From positions 65,036,229 to 65,100,228 of the forward strand of contig JAKCOZ010000004.1 of assembly GCA_022605955.1 (NCBI GenBank): 64,000 nucleotides of DNA, in the 5' to 3' direction. How positions within the stretch are numbered: the stretch's first letter is position 1; each line of letters begins with the position of its first letter. Below are positions 22,913-36,731 of the stretch, in pieces. Source of the stretch: Rallus limicola. Its lineage: Eukaryota > Chordata > Aves > Gruiformes > Rallidae. The position numbers were made by a program, and so were the translations under genes. Below the pieces are notes generated by a model that saw only the letters and a list, made by a program, of their open reading frames with translations, had not been told where the DNA came from and ran no database searches.

Positions 22913-25900
22913 CTGGCATTTGTATTTTTACCTGCACACTTGGGGTAGTTAGTGCAGGAACTTACGTATTGGGAATGAGTGAAATGCTATTAATCAACCA
23001 AGATAACATACTGCCCCCAACACAATAATTAACCTCTAAATAGTTAATTGTAATCCTAACTGTTGACAACTAGTCCTAACACAGCTGAAGATAGAATTTA
23101 ACATGAGAAGGATGGCAGCACACAATCCATAATGCGTTATAGAAACAAACCCCGCTGTCTGGCAAAAAGTATCTAAAAGATATTAAGAAAAATAATCAAG
23201 AAGGCAGAGATAAGTATTAAGAATAAGGAAATTGTTTAAGATCATTGGTAAAGCTAATGAATCCTGGACAGGTAGATTGTCTGTCACCCTGATAAGAGCA
23301 ATTCCCTAGTTCCACCTCTCTCAGCAGGAGGTAAAGTAAAACTTTCCAAGTAAATGTTTAACTTACAACTAAATCTCTAGATGTAGATCTTAAAGCATTC
23401 ATTATAAAAACTGATTCACTGTTTTCTTGCCAGCCTGATAAATAATCTGCCTAAAGTTTCAGTCCTCCTGGTCACCCACAGCTACTTTGCTATCCCACTA
23501 GCTGGTTTCTTTTTTGGCAAAAATAACAACATGGGCAAGAATGTGATTATACCTACAACTTGAAATGAATATTCTTTTTCATGTGATGCAAGCAGGAAGC
23601 TCTATGCCTTTATTTTGAGAGGTCCTCTGATGCTACAATGCTGGTATATATGGCTTGAAGCCTATTTCACGAATGTTGTTCGTTTCTACTCAAGATTTGT
23701 AAACACCAAGAATAAACTCATTTATAGGATTTTCTTCCTTCACTTCTAACATTCTTTAGTACTGTATTTTGTTGCTTCTGTGCAGTTTCTATTTTACTGT
23801 GCTGCAGCATGGGCTATATTCTCTCAGCAAAATCTACATCATTTCTTTAACAGAGAAAATGCAGGTTATTATACTACAAGGGGGAAAGCATTTCAGATTC
23901 AGTCATGAGCAATATGTTAATGATGTAGTACAGAACTCAGTGAAGTAATGTCAACATTATCTGCAATCTGCACAGCAAAAATAAAATGTCAGCCAACTCC
24001 ACCAAATGGCAAATGGTTTTACTGTTCAAGGAGCTGGTTTATAAATCTGTTAGTTCAGACAAGATGACATAAAATAGGAAATCAGAGACTTGGGAAGGAA
24101 AGGAAAGAAAAAAAATCAATAGACCTAGTACTTTAAAATGTCCTCTGTGGTAAATTATAGGATTTGTAGGTGCTATTTTTGCAGTAGTAAATGTGACCAA
24201 CCTAATAGGTACAAAGATAAAAGTATCAGCACAGATTTTATTTTTAGAGAAAAATATTCCTAAAACCCCATTTGTTAACTCTTTGAATAAATACAACCTA
24301 CTAATATGCAAAATAAACCCTGCGAGCATTGAAGTCATGAGCCTTTTCAATAAAATACATTTTTTGTATTGAATAGCAACAGGAAGTATAAGATGGACCG
24401 GTTTGTATTTTGTCCTGTCTACTTAGTGTAGGAGTTGCATAGGACTTGCTTCCCATAGCACAATAGTAAATATGACAAAGTTGTTTGGAAAGAGTGTTTA
24501 CATATACAAGTGTACTCTCACGTTCAAACAAATATTGCCCCAAAAATTACAGACTAGTATCTGGCATAGTGACTCTCACCAGTTACTGTAACAGTCACTC
24601 TTGTTGCAACTATTACTAGGAAGTGTGAACAGTTTCCTTCAAAAACCCAAATGGAGTTCAAAACAATCAGATTTTAATTCAAGGTCACCAAGGTCTGTTT
24701 GACAGTTTAGGTAAGACAGCAGAAATGATCAATCACTACACAAAGCGAAATAGCTAATAAATATGCTTGAAATGAGCATTATCTAATGATATCTAAGTTG
24801 GCAAACAGAGCTCAATCTATAAATTATGATTGGCATAAATATTTTCCACTGCACTACATACATTCTGTGACTAACGCAATTCTGGAAAATCTCACTTAAT
24901 GCCACAATTGATGAAATGTATATATTATCATTTTTTAAATAAATCTATTTTGCTGAACTGACAGAACACATTTTCTGAAAAAAATCAATAATAATTTCTT
25001 TATTGATCCAAATCTCTTAAAGCAAAGAAAACCAGTGTAGAAAATGTGTTATTTTAGACTGTTTTGGTTTAGTGCTATTACATCCTGAAAGAATGAATAG
25101 GCACAAACTCTACGCATTATGTGTTATGACCTTGCCAGTTTACCTTTTGGCAAAACTGAAATGACTTGTCTTTGCAGTGTTTTCACAGTGCTGTTGGATG
25201 GCTCACACTTTATCTGAAAGTGGAAAGAGTGTCCCTACTCATGGGTTGAAATAAGGTTTCAGTCAAAAGAGTCTCCTTTTTAGAATTGACTTGAGGTCAA
25301 AATACAGCACTTATAAAATTGAGAAAAAGATTGCCATAAATTAGAGTGGGTGAGGGGTGAATTTTTACCCTAGAGCACAGATGTCTTAGTACAGCTGCAG
25401 CTAAACCCCTTCCTTAACACATTTTCTGCTACTCAGCTGCTATAGCAGCTGCTCTGAATCAACTCAGAGCCATACTCATTTATACCAGCTGAGAAACTGA
25501 TTCCACTTTCTCCAGTGAGAGGCTGACCATCATCCACCAGAAATTATTTTGAAAAGAGAGAGAAGATAGCTCACATGGGACAGAATTTATTAAAATTAGG
25601 TCTCTGGTACTTTGGTGCAGGAAATACTCAAATATTTTAATTACTACCACTATTACACCTGTTCCTTTTTCTGTGATATAAATACTGGTTGCCCTTCCAC
25701 ATACACTAGAATTTTTTACACCATATACTTATAAAATTCTCCCTGGACATCGAAGCTTAAATACCTGTTTCAGCACTGTGAATTCTTGTTATCAGCAGGT
25801 ATTTGAAAATTAGGCATTATGATGTTGAATGCTTTTATACTTAGGTCCTTTTACAGACCTATTCCCAAGTCCATTACTACATACTACACAGAGCTCTGAA

Positions 25901-28900
25901 TTCACAATATTTGGAAAGGAAAAAACAAGTTCTCTAAAAATCACCAATTTACCCAGGAAACCCAAAATAATATTCAGTTGGGAAGAATAACAACCGAAAA
26001 AGCACAACAGATACAAAGAAACAAAGGTGCTGTTGAAAGTAGTACAGCACTCACTGGCTATTCAGAAAGCAATAAATCATCTATTTTAAAGTGAGCAGGA
26101 GTTTTAAAGGAGTTCTGCTTAGTGCTAATGTACCTAAGATCACCATCCAGACCTTCATAGCCACTGAGTAAGCAGCAGCAGATGTTGAGCTGTAAGACCA
26201 CACTATTTAGCTAAGATTAGATATTTAATAAAAACAGACATGCTGACAGAATCTTCCTCTTTGCTTACTAAAGCCATACTGAAAGGGTAGGAGGAAGCCA
26301 TTCTCAGAAGCATATTGTACGCTGTCTCTTCAAACAAAAAAAACAACCAGTGTTCCCTTCTCTATTGTTACAGGTACATTTTATGTCCCAGGTACTTCAT
26401 CTGTAAGTAGAAATTGATCCATTAATAGCTTTTTTCCTTTTCAAAATCCTTGAAAACCACCTTGAGGGAGTGTTTGTATAGACATTATTTTAAAAGTAGT
26501 AGAAAAGAGCAAGCATTTTAAAGGATGGTCGAAGTACATTTGCTTATAAATCTGTTTGCTCTTTCCATACAATACGAACTGTAATTGTAAAAGCACTGAC
26601 AGCCTTTTCTTGGCTTTTTGTGAATCATGAGTCTGCAGTCAAATGAAATGTGGAAGTTGAACTACAGTTTGTCTTGTCTTGCATATCTGAAGCTTAGAGT
26701 TTAAGTGATACTTAAGTACAATAGACTGAACCTAGTTGATAAATATTGATCAACACACATCTGCTAGTTGGAAGTATTTAGAAATTTCTATCTTTACCTT
26801 AAAACAAAAAAATAAAATTGAACACAAAGTTACCCTCTTAGTTCAGAGATTCACTCAAAATTTATTGAATAAGTATTATACATAGTAACCTATCTGCACA
26901 AAGACACAAGTAAATAACAATTATCTGCATAAAGTCATGTTCCAAAGGCACTGATCTGTGTGAAAATAGCTCCAAGAAAGCTGTTACTTCCCACTCCAGA
27001 TTCTGTAGTATATTCAATGGCTGATTAATATTGAACACAAGTGATCTTTACAGTACTGGATTTCATACAGGTGCTTTATATGGCATGAAATCTCAATTGT
27101 TTCAAATTATGTCATTCAAGAATTAAACTACTTCAGAAAATAAAAAGGATCAAAAATCTTCCCCCTTTGATTTCCCTTAAATCAAATTGCTACATGTCTA
27201 CCATTTGGACACACTCTGGGATTTCTGAGAATTTGTCTTCTCAGAAAAGAGGAGGTCAAACATGGCGTCTATTACCAAACAAATAAATATTTAGTTTAAA
27301 CTCCTAGATAGAAAATACATTATGGTAAAACCTTTTTTCTCATATCAGTATTTTGGTATGATGACCAGCCCAACAATTTTCCTATTCTAATGGGAACAGA
27401 AGAGCTTAACTCCAAACCTACCTTCAGCATCAAAAGTAAACTCATCTTGTCTTGAGCCCATACAGAATAGAGCTATAATACCAGTAATACAATTACCTAA
27501 TCTGCCCCATCATTTAGCAACATTTAGTGAATGTCCAGTATAACAATAAAATAGATAATACCTAAATGACTGAAAATATAATACCCCATTCATGAGATGT
27601 TAGCTTGTATCTTGAAACAATACAAATTTCTCAGCAAAATACCGCAGTTACACTACTATATTGTTTCATACCTCAAATAGCTTAAACACCACAGCAAAAT
27701 TCTTCTGGATGAGTTTGAAATTGGTCAATTATCTCTGCATCCAAAATTTTGTGCTTTGAATATTTGAATCATCATAAATTCCCCCTTTTATGACTATACA
27801 GTTTCCTTAGAAATTATATTGATATATGAAGTAGAAAAAAATATGACCTTGTTTATATATGACAGAAAGTTCAAGCTTAAACTTTAAGTTGTCCTAAAAG
27901 AAGGAACCCCTAAACCATTAATCACTGATTTCAAAGGATGCCAAATTAGATCACAGGCAATCTCCACATGTGGTTCAAATCCACAACCACTCATTTTTAA
28001 TATTAATTGCTTTACATCTCCACTATATGGTTTCCTACAGTGTAAGGCAACTTAGAAGTTTTTTTAAAAGAAATTAATCAGATTCAGCACTTGTATCACT
28101 ATTAGAACAGCTACTTTGCTAAATTGTTAGAATATTTAGTGACTGTCAGATTTTCCAAACAATAAAAGATAAATGTATCAGCCAACAAGCCTCCATAATG
28201 CAATTAGGTATGCAATTAATGAATGCTAGATCTTTGAAAACACAATTGCCTTTGTGGTGTGTAAGAGGGAGACTATTTTTAACATTTCTCAAAATTGTTT
28301 TTGTGACTGTACCCTGTCTGTGAAGTATGCCTAGAGTAGAAATTAGTCATATTGATAAAGTAGAATTATGGCATTATTGTCAAATATTTTAACTTTTCAC
28401 ATATAAAACATAAATAGTTCAAGAGGTTTCTCAACAATTTCTGTAGCTTAACTAAAAAATGCGCTCATTTTAACAGAACCATTATACCCTTTTATAATAA
28501 GCAAAAGCTGCCTTTTAAGCTTTATAGCTACAGCTATTTAAACCAAAATTATTCTTTTTGTTAATGTTATTTGGTGATAGTTATTAATTCTTTTATCTCT
28601 GAAATATATTTCAATACTAAATAGGTCATTTACAACCTAATTTTTAAAGATGTTTCAAACTAGGTAACTTTTATAAGACTGCGTGGAAATTATGATTTTT
28701 CCCATGAAGCTATCTAATTTTGTGGATGAAATGGAAAGTAGAATATCTAAATGGTATCTTTATTACTAGTAATTTCATAGATATTAAACATTAGAGCAAT
28801 ATACTTTTCTAGTTTCATAATGCTTTAATTCTACTTGAGCAGTAGAAGAAAAAAAGTATTCCAGGAGATTTTCATGCTCAAAGCACAAGGAAACTACGAT

Positions 28901-31900
28901 GAAAATTTTCATTGAGAAAAAAACGTAAGGCTTGATCCTCTCAAAAATTCCAGTTATGACTGATTTTTTTTTCTTGTTTTCCATCAAGTGCACTGTCTTC
29001 TGTCAAAGAAATCTCAAAGAGTTGTTACCATGCTACAAATAGGGTGGTTGGGGATTTTTTTCCCAAAAAAGAACTTGGGAAGTCACTTGGGTTTGTCTTT
29101 CTATGACCTTGTTTTCAAAATATATAGTACTTTCATTCTGGACTCAGGTCAGTCTTTGAAAATTGAGATATATAATATTGCTAGTCACTTTTCAATATTT
29201 CAGCTGTCGTTTAATGTTGCACTGAGGTATACAGACTGTTTAAATTGCTTTGTCTTTTGTATGATCTTCACTCATTTCCCCATAGTAGAGGAAATTCAAT
29301 AGGCAAGGAAAATATTTTGCAGAAGGATTTAAAATAGTTATTTTAGTATCAATTTATCTTTTTAGAAAAGGACAAGATTACACTGTTGCTACAGAGAATG
29401 GAGGGAGTAGAAAGCAAATCCACATGAAAACCTCAGGCTGCTCTCTGTGTTTACAATTTCACTGATGGTTAATATGAGGCTTATAAGAGTTTTAATTAGT
29501 TTGGCAATTAGGTATGAAGCTTTTTTCCTGAAACAGGGAAACATATTGAAGAACCAGATGCAAGAAAGGAGGACAGAATTTGTCTATTGCTTTACACAAT
29601 TGACTATAGATACATATATATATATACACCGTAAGAAAACTTTTTCTACTTTCAGAAGGCTGTATGGATTTTTTTTTGTCAATTTGGATAATGTACAACA
29701 AATCCCAGTAAGTGACAAATTTAAAGCATCAGTCAATCCCTAGGCCAAACTGTTATCACTTCTGTGATCTAGGTCACAGGTTCTCCACTATTTATTGTGG
29801 TTGAAAAGTGATTTTTCAGTCAAGAGACATGTAATTTATGTTTTATTTGAATGATCATTGAAAAGCCAGGCATATTACTAATGTAGTGAAAGCAGACCTC
29901 ACTGAGACATGAATTTGAAGGACTTATTCCTACATTCTCTGTTATGAAAATACGTATTTTTTAAGAGCTGATTCTGAAAATTTTTCTTCAGCTACACAGC
30001 AAATTTTCTTTTCCGTAGCAAAGTCAAAATAGGGGATGATTTAATAGGCAATTGAAGCCATAGGAAGTTTAGTCCAAACATCAGTTCCAGCAGGTAACAC
30101 ATACCAGAAAAGATTATATTTAGAAGTCTGAGTGTGTGTGCATATATAACTCGTATATATCTATCTCAGCTTAATTGTAGATGTCTGAGATAAAGTGTGT
30201 CAGATTTTTCAGTAATATTTTCTTTCATTGCTTCTGATACATTTTTTTTTTTGTCAAACTCTTATTTTCCTAATATAACAAAGGAAAACCCAGGCTTTTG
30301 AAGTATTCATTTTAAATACTATTACAACTACAAATAGGGTTTAATTAAAATCAGCTACCTACACAGATGTGAGACATTGCTCAAAAGAACAATTATATTT
30401 AGACTACAACATGCAAAATACAATTATACTCTAAGAAAATCTATAATAATTATATATTTGACTGGCCACTATGCATAAAAAGTTAAAACTAGATGGCATA
30501 AGTCTGTTCACAACCAATAAAAAGAAAACATATCAGTAATTGTTCTCTTTGGTTTTGTACAGTTATTTTCCAGGGAACAATTCTTTCTTTGTTATTACGA
30601 GACAATATTAATAGACAGAGACCTAGCATTGGTGATGAAGGCCTCAAAAGAACAAGAGAATAAAGTGTATAATTGAATGTGTGATAATACATAAGAATTG
30701 ATACCCCACAAGTGCATATGAAATTCTCTGATATAATTACTTTTTGTTAAAAATACTCTAGATGACTAACAACATTTAGTATTATTATTCACAATGTATA
30801 CAAAATCAGACATCAATTTCAACACAGGCAAGTTTTAAATGTCTCAGATACTAGTTGTGTGCCCTTATCTATAAGACTGCAAAACTTTTACCTTTTATGT
30901 AACAAATTGCCTGATGAGGTTTAGTGTTCTTGGGGCCTCTGTCACTACCAAAATTTAAATATTAATGTCTGCCTCAGTTCATTGTGTATCATGCTAACAA
31001 TAAAGCATAGATTTGTATAAAGTAAGTGCTGGTAAACTGTGTTTTCATTTTTACTTGCCTCACTCAAAGCAAAGACAGCTTTCACTACCAAGATAAAAAC
31101 ACAAAAGTCCATCTTTGCCCTTTATGTGACAACAGAGGTAAACCTTATTTTACTATTTCTGTTATCCTGGAAGAGAACTATTCTGTCCATGAAGAGATTA
31201 TACTTCATAATCTGAAAAACATTTCTATCAGTGATCTTAATAAAATGGATATATTTTACTATAAGTTACTCTTGAGATTTTGGCAATGAAGAATTACCAA
31301 CTTTTTCATCCTAACATTGGCTTGTAGATAAGCTTCAAGCCAATCTATGGATAATATATACGTATATGTGGTTGATTTTGTTCAACAGTTACATACAACA
31401 TCATGTTGCAGAGTTTATCGATGGTTGGATGTGAGGGGTTTTTTTGCAAGTGGAAATAGAAAGATTGGACACAAAAAAGCTGAAAGACAAAAAGAGCGAG
31501 TTTCCAAGACAGCACCTGTAACTCATGAGCATTTCTATTCACTGCAAATCAGCTTTCCAGAGTAATTTTATGAGGTACATAAATTGTGCATTATTGCTCT
31601 CAGGTGTAGGTACAGAAGGAATGCATAACAAATTTCAGTACTTTTAGTAGGCACAGAGGAGATGATAGTAGGTAAATTTTGCTTCCACCCAGAGTATGTT
31701 GGCTTAAAATTAACACACTTGTGAGGTGGAGGGATATTCTGAATGGGTTTGAGCAGGTTTTTTTCATTGTTGCATTTTGAGAGGAGTTTGTTGTTTGAGC
31801 TGCCTCTGCTCTGCTTCTCAAGTACACTGAAATTTCTAGGTTCTGTTCATAACCAAGTTTTAATATAGTATGATTTTGAGTACTTTCACTCAAATATACA

Positions 31901-33957
31901 CTTATGTGTTGCTATAATGTGAAAATAAGACACACTATCTCATCAGTTCAATGTAAATTATATGATGAAAAGTCTGATTACTGTTTGTTATGTTTGAATT
32001 GCAAGGTATCACTCTGCACCATTGCTGAAATGCTCTTATGGAAATACAACACAGTGATCTTGGCAAGATATAGTTTCTAGGCATAATTTCCGTGTTCAAC
32101 TGAATAGATTTTCATAACCTTGAATACCACTATGAACCACTATGTGTACTTAAGTTCTACTGGTTACTTGAAAATAAGGGAAGTCCTAAGTGGCACAATG
32201 AATTTGGGTTAGAAGATATAAGGCATAGCAAATCAAAAGAAATATATTCATGCACTTTCAAGTACAAGTTGAAGGGGGTAAAAGGAGATACATAAAAGAA
32301 TTATGTCAGCAGACTGAGGAAGTAAAATCTGCAGAGATGTAGGCATTTAAGCTGCAACTGAACAGGGAAATAAGAAAGCTATGTTTATAAAGTTTCTGTA
32401 AGTGTGATACAATTCCTATGACCATTTTGATTCAAGTAGTAACAAACAATACGTCATGCACCATAATTATCACAAAGAAACAAGTATTCAGGAACTACAG
32501 ATGCATGGAAACGTTTTAAAAATTAAAACTTTTGTGGATGGCCGATCAGAAGTGTTTCTAGCAGTCACACCGTAGAGCCAAAAGAACAGTAGTCTTCAAA
32601 ATATGCACATCCTACAGAAATCATGAAATTATAATATTCAACCAAAATCACAGAGACAGGTATAACTGAAAAATCTTGCAGAGATACTTTAACTAGTTTT
32701 AAATTAATTTGCATACCATTACCGTAATATTCACAAAGCTCAGAACTCCCTAGAAACCCAAGTAACTTAGATGACTAGTTTGCAGTGATATCCATATCCA
32801 AATTTGCATGGTTTAAGTTGTTGTCACTGTTTAGACTGCTTATACATGGCATGACAGTACTGCAGTCAGATGAAAGCAAGGCAAAATATGATGGTATCTA
32901 TTTAGATATGGAGCTCTCTTCAGCAAACTATAATTTCCCTATGAATAAAGACATCAATGATTTCCACTGAGAAAAATAATTGCTCTTCTGGACCTTTGCC
33001 TAACGAAGTTCAAGCTAGAAAAGTTAACAAAATGTTTTCAGGAGAGAGTTTATCTGTGATTTATTTTTTTTTCTTATGCTGATCAGAGAGCTTTTGAAGA
33101 AACACATGACATTTCTCACATGTAATTCAACTGTCATCTATTCAGAATGCAGTCACATATAATAGGTTCAGCTTGCAAGTGAAGGGCACTGTCACTTACG
33201 TTACACTTGGTCAAACATCTGAAAAATTCCCCATTCCTAAAGCTAAATATGTTGCATTTTGGAGCTGTTTAGGAAAAAAAGAGTATTTTCCTTCATAAAA
33301 ATACTATTATTGAATGTTGTTACTGTTGCAAAAATAATTAAAACAAAAATTAAAATAATTAAAAACTGGCAACATAAATCAAAATTTTCCTTTGAAAATA
33401 GCAATAAATTCAATCATTCTCATAAAAATGTTAAATTAAATCCATATGGAATAAGAGCTTTATTTCTACATTTAGAAAAATTAAATATAATATTGAAATT
33501 TTATAGAGATAATTTAATTTAAAATTTATGTACTTTAAGGACAATAACATTATTTCAAACAGAAGACTGAAACAATCATTTGAGAAATGAAAAGCAGCAA
33601 GAATTCAAACACAGATGTGTAAGTTACAGATTTTTCTATTTACCTGAATTTGCTCAAGACTAAAGCAGATTTCACAGCTTATTTTTCCTCATTGTTAAGT
33701 TTTTAAAAATACTTTAGAAGGTAATTGACACATAAGGTCATTTGTTCATTTTGCCTTTTTGATCACCTGTGCTATTTGAGAAGTACCATTCATTTTTCAA
33801 ACAACTCTAAAGGTTTTACTGAACATGGTCATAAAACAGAACAATTAAGAACTACAGGTTTATAAGTTCACAAGATTCATAGCCACATTAGTCATTAGAT
33901 ATCCTTTGTATCAAAACCCAAAATAACCTTAAGTACACAGTTTTGTTCCTATGCCCA
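22913..33957. other. 11-kb AT-rich region with no recognisable repeat or gene
   Basis: I read this region for CR1, LTR and SINE signatures and found none. Short frames (for example 24039-24350 minus, 28988-29302 plus, 29447-29743 plus, 31026-31289 plus and 33259-33522 plus, the last very A-rich) show no domain and no codon pattern. A short (AT)n run lies at 29614-29626. A patch at about 28190-28245 is dense in ATTA-core motifs. It may hold conserved regulatory elements, but I cannot show this from one sequence. Confidence 0.5.
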
Positions 33958-34104
33958 TTTCATGGAAAGAAAGATTACACATTGGGAGTGGTAGAAAACC
34001 ATATATACTATCCCGAAGTTGACTGATAACTTTCTTTCATGGAAAGAAAGATTACACATTGGGAGTGGTAGAAAACCATATATACTATCCCAAAGTTGAC
34101 TGAT
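33958..34104 (+). repeat. 77-bp tandem duplication, two copies
   Basis: Copy 1 is 33958-34034 and copy 2 is 34035-34104, partial by 7 bp. Both begin TTTCATGGAAAGAAAGATTA and share the ATATATACTATCCC segment. Over the shared 70 bp they differ by one base: CCCGAAG in the first copy and CCCAAAG in the second. The near identity means the duplication is recent, perhaps polymorphic in the species. Confidence 0.97.
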
Positions 34105-34570
34105 CAGGTCAATTCAAATCACAGTCTCCTTTGATAGGTTCATTAGAAGGTTGAAGCTGGTGTTGACAAGATTTTAGCCCCATTGCAAACACTTTCTTCT
34201 ACTTATAAAGGAATTCCCAAACCACAAAACTTGTGTCTAATCTAGATCTTACATGATTGTTGAAGATCATCAATAATCTTTCTTTCCTCATTATCTCTAT
34301 ATACCACCATGCATTCTGTAAAGAACAGATATCTATATCCACATCTACATAGAAGCAAACATCTTTCAGACTACATAACTGAAAACATTTCCAGAGGAAC
34401 AATATCAAGCAGCTGTTGGTCCCATCAACATGGCATTCAGTTAATAGACTGACAGCTACCGAAAATAATCAAAGACGACTTCAAAACTGCCCTTTGTAAC
34501 ACACTCATGTTGAGCAAAGGTGAATTTTACTACCCCAACTAAGATTTTGACCTAGTTCTGGCACAGATAA
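34105..34570. other. Non-coding spacer
   Basis: AT-rich sequence with no recognised element. The minus-strand frame at 34199-34408 has no motif. Confidence 0.4.
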
Positions 34571-34632
34571 CACTTTGCATTCATATAGCACCTGTCACCT
34601 TTCATTCCTAAGGATTTCAGAGCACTTTTTGA
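34571..34632 (-). mobile_element. Degenerate SINE/LINE tail relic (CORE/MIR-like), minus strand
   Basis: The plus strand reads CACTTTGCATTCATATAGCA, then TTTCATTCCTAAGGATTTCA and GAGCACTTT. This is the complement of the old amniote repeat tail whose consensus goes through a GCACTTATATAGC box, a TTTCATCCAAGGATC box and an AAAGCGCTTTACAA box. It is only about 60 bp and much decayed, so the family name is tentative. Confidence 0.55.
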
Positions 34633-36303
34633 TAAGTTAGTATAGCTGGAGTAAGGAATCAGAAGAACTTTTTAGAAAGTATTCTGTAAGTGGAACCTTT
34701 GACACTAAGACTAATTTTATTTTCAAAACTACTGGATAACAGTTGGAAAAAAGCCTCCAAGGAAAATTCTAAAAATATAACAGCCACAGAAGTTTAGTAA
34801 GTCTACTCCTTCTAGTAGTCAGCCTGTAGCCCTGAACATTATTAACCTCAGTAGTTTTTAGTGTATCTTCTGTATTTAATATGAGACTATTTTCAAATGT
34901 CAGTATTTTAAAATACTTTATTTTTAACAAAAGGAATAGAAGCATGCCTGCAATGAGTTCATCATTCACCTCTGAATAAAAACTATGATTTTGAGAGCTA
35001 CATGCTCAGAATAATTTGAGTCTTACTTTATAAGCCATCTTTAAATTAAATAGGCTGGATCATAGGGGTCTCATCCACATATCAGTATATGTACTTGGGT
35101 CATGTCTGTGGATGCTGGAAAACTGGGCATTCCAGCTTTGGCTGTGAGGTTCTTCCAAGGTAAATAAGATTACGGTGGACTTCATTTTTCAAGTGAGTGC
35201 CAAGTTAAGTAACCCAAGTAGGGGCTAAAAATGCCCCCCCCTGCCCTTCCACACCACCAAAACACATTCCGTGTCCACGTTTCTCAGACAAAGCATCTTT
35301 CAGCATTGGGTTTTTATTATCCCACAGGAACTTGTAGTACTCCCATCATAACTTGCCTAGCAGTTGCTGTCAGATCTCTGCAGAAGGCATTCCTTTTTAC
35401 AATGATTACTTTCTTGTAAGAAGCAAATAATGGTGAAGTGTGAGCAAGAAGGTTGTTATTTAGGCTTAGCACTTTCCACCTTGATCAGCAGTAGTCAGCT
35501 ACATCCGTATGTACTCACATTTAACCCTCCAAACTGTTTTCATGGAATCAGACACCACTGTATCTCAGATCCCACAACCCCTAGACACAGTGGTCTCAAA
35601 AATATGCCCATGGCAAGATTTATTTTTCTCCTTGGAGACAGATTACAGGGTAAACCTAACATTAACACTACTCAGAGCATTCAAAGACAGAGCACCTGTT
35701 AGAGGGAGGGAAGAAACACCTCCACAGCAGGCAGTAAAGCATATTTTATCTTCCAAAATTAAGTAAAAATTCTAATAAAAATTCTCTGAAATCAGTCAGA
35801 GGTCAGGAAATTACATGATGACAAAGGGTGGATGTCCTTGCCTTTCAGTGTTGAAAACCACATGGACATTAGCATCATAAGATTTGAGTTAACTTTATCC
35901 CTGTACCAGCAGCTTACAGAACCCTTAACCACATCAGCACCCCATCCTTGGGGTCTGACTTCCAAATAAAGACCTATGGCTGCTTGGTGTTCAGACATTT
36001 TACTTATACCAAGAAACAAAAAAGGTCCTTGATAAAATAACAGTATACCAAACACTTCCCAAAACACATCTCATCCAAATCAGTTTTCCAAGACTTAACC
36101 TTTTGGACCTTAAAGGCTGGGTTTCTTCTGGGATTCCCTCAGAAAGGCTGTTTCACACAGCTATCCAGAGCACAGTGAAAACTTTCCCTGGAGTCAATAA
36201 TTGCATCTAGTGCAGTTGATCCTAGACTTATTCTTGGGTTTAAAGCACCTGCTTCCACAGAGCATGAGGACTTAACTGTTCCTGTCAACACTTGTTTCTA
36301 TAC
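34633..36303. other. Non-coding stretch, nothing recognised
   Basis: Composition becomes slightly more GC-rich after 35050. Several frames of 60-90 codons (35231-35766 plus, 35792-36067 minus) overlap each other without any recognisable domain. Confidence 0.4.
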
Positions 36304-36331
36304 CTGTCCTCCTTCTGCAGAAGGAGGACAG
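36304..36331. repeat. Perfect 28-bp palindrome
   Basis: Two 14-bp arms meet with no loop at a central CTTCTGCAGAAG. One arm is pyrimidine-rich and the other purine-rich. A 28-bp perfect palindrome is not expected by chance in a window of this size. It may extrude as a cruciform or fold as a hairpin in RNA. Confidence 0.95.
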
Positions 36332-36731
36332 CAGGCTATAGACATGGCCACATGAAAAACTTATGTTGACAGCATTGCATAATTTTTTTGTAGGGCAGTG
36401 GGTATATTTTACTAGCAGGGAAGTGAGCTCAGTCCAGGAAAAGCAGGGCAGGCTTTTTGACCCATATTTCAAAATATCTGAAGAGGAATCTCATGCAGAA
36501 GAGTCAGCATTAGGTAATTTAAGGAAGAGCAGCATTGCCTTAAGCAGTATAAATTAACAGGCTCCAATCTTCTAAATAAACACATCAAAGTGAAAGATTA
36601 TCCTGGTGGGCAGCACTTCAACTTTGCTGAAGTTGTACTATATTCAGAAAGAGTTTTGACTAATACTTAACATGCTACTTAAAAAACAATGTCAATTGTA
36701 ATAACTTTCCGAAACCTCATCCTAGTCAGGT
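36332..36731. other. Non-coding spacer upstream of an LTR
   Basis: No repeat is recognised. A 64-codon plus-strand frame (36363-36557) has no motif. The last seven bases, AGTCAGG at 36725-36731, recur at 38011-38017 on the far side of the LTR. Confidence 0.4.

Noticed and set aside
29614..29626. (AT)n run as a regulatory or replication element
   Set aside because: Short simple repeat, common in this composition.
33259..33522. Lysine/asparagine-rich 87-codon frame
   Set aside because: Extreme A/T composition explains the open frame.
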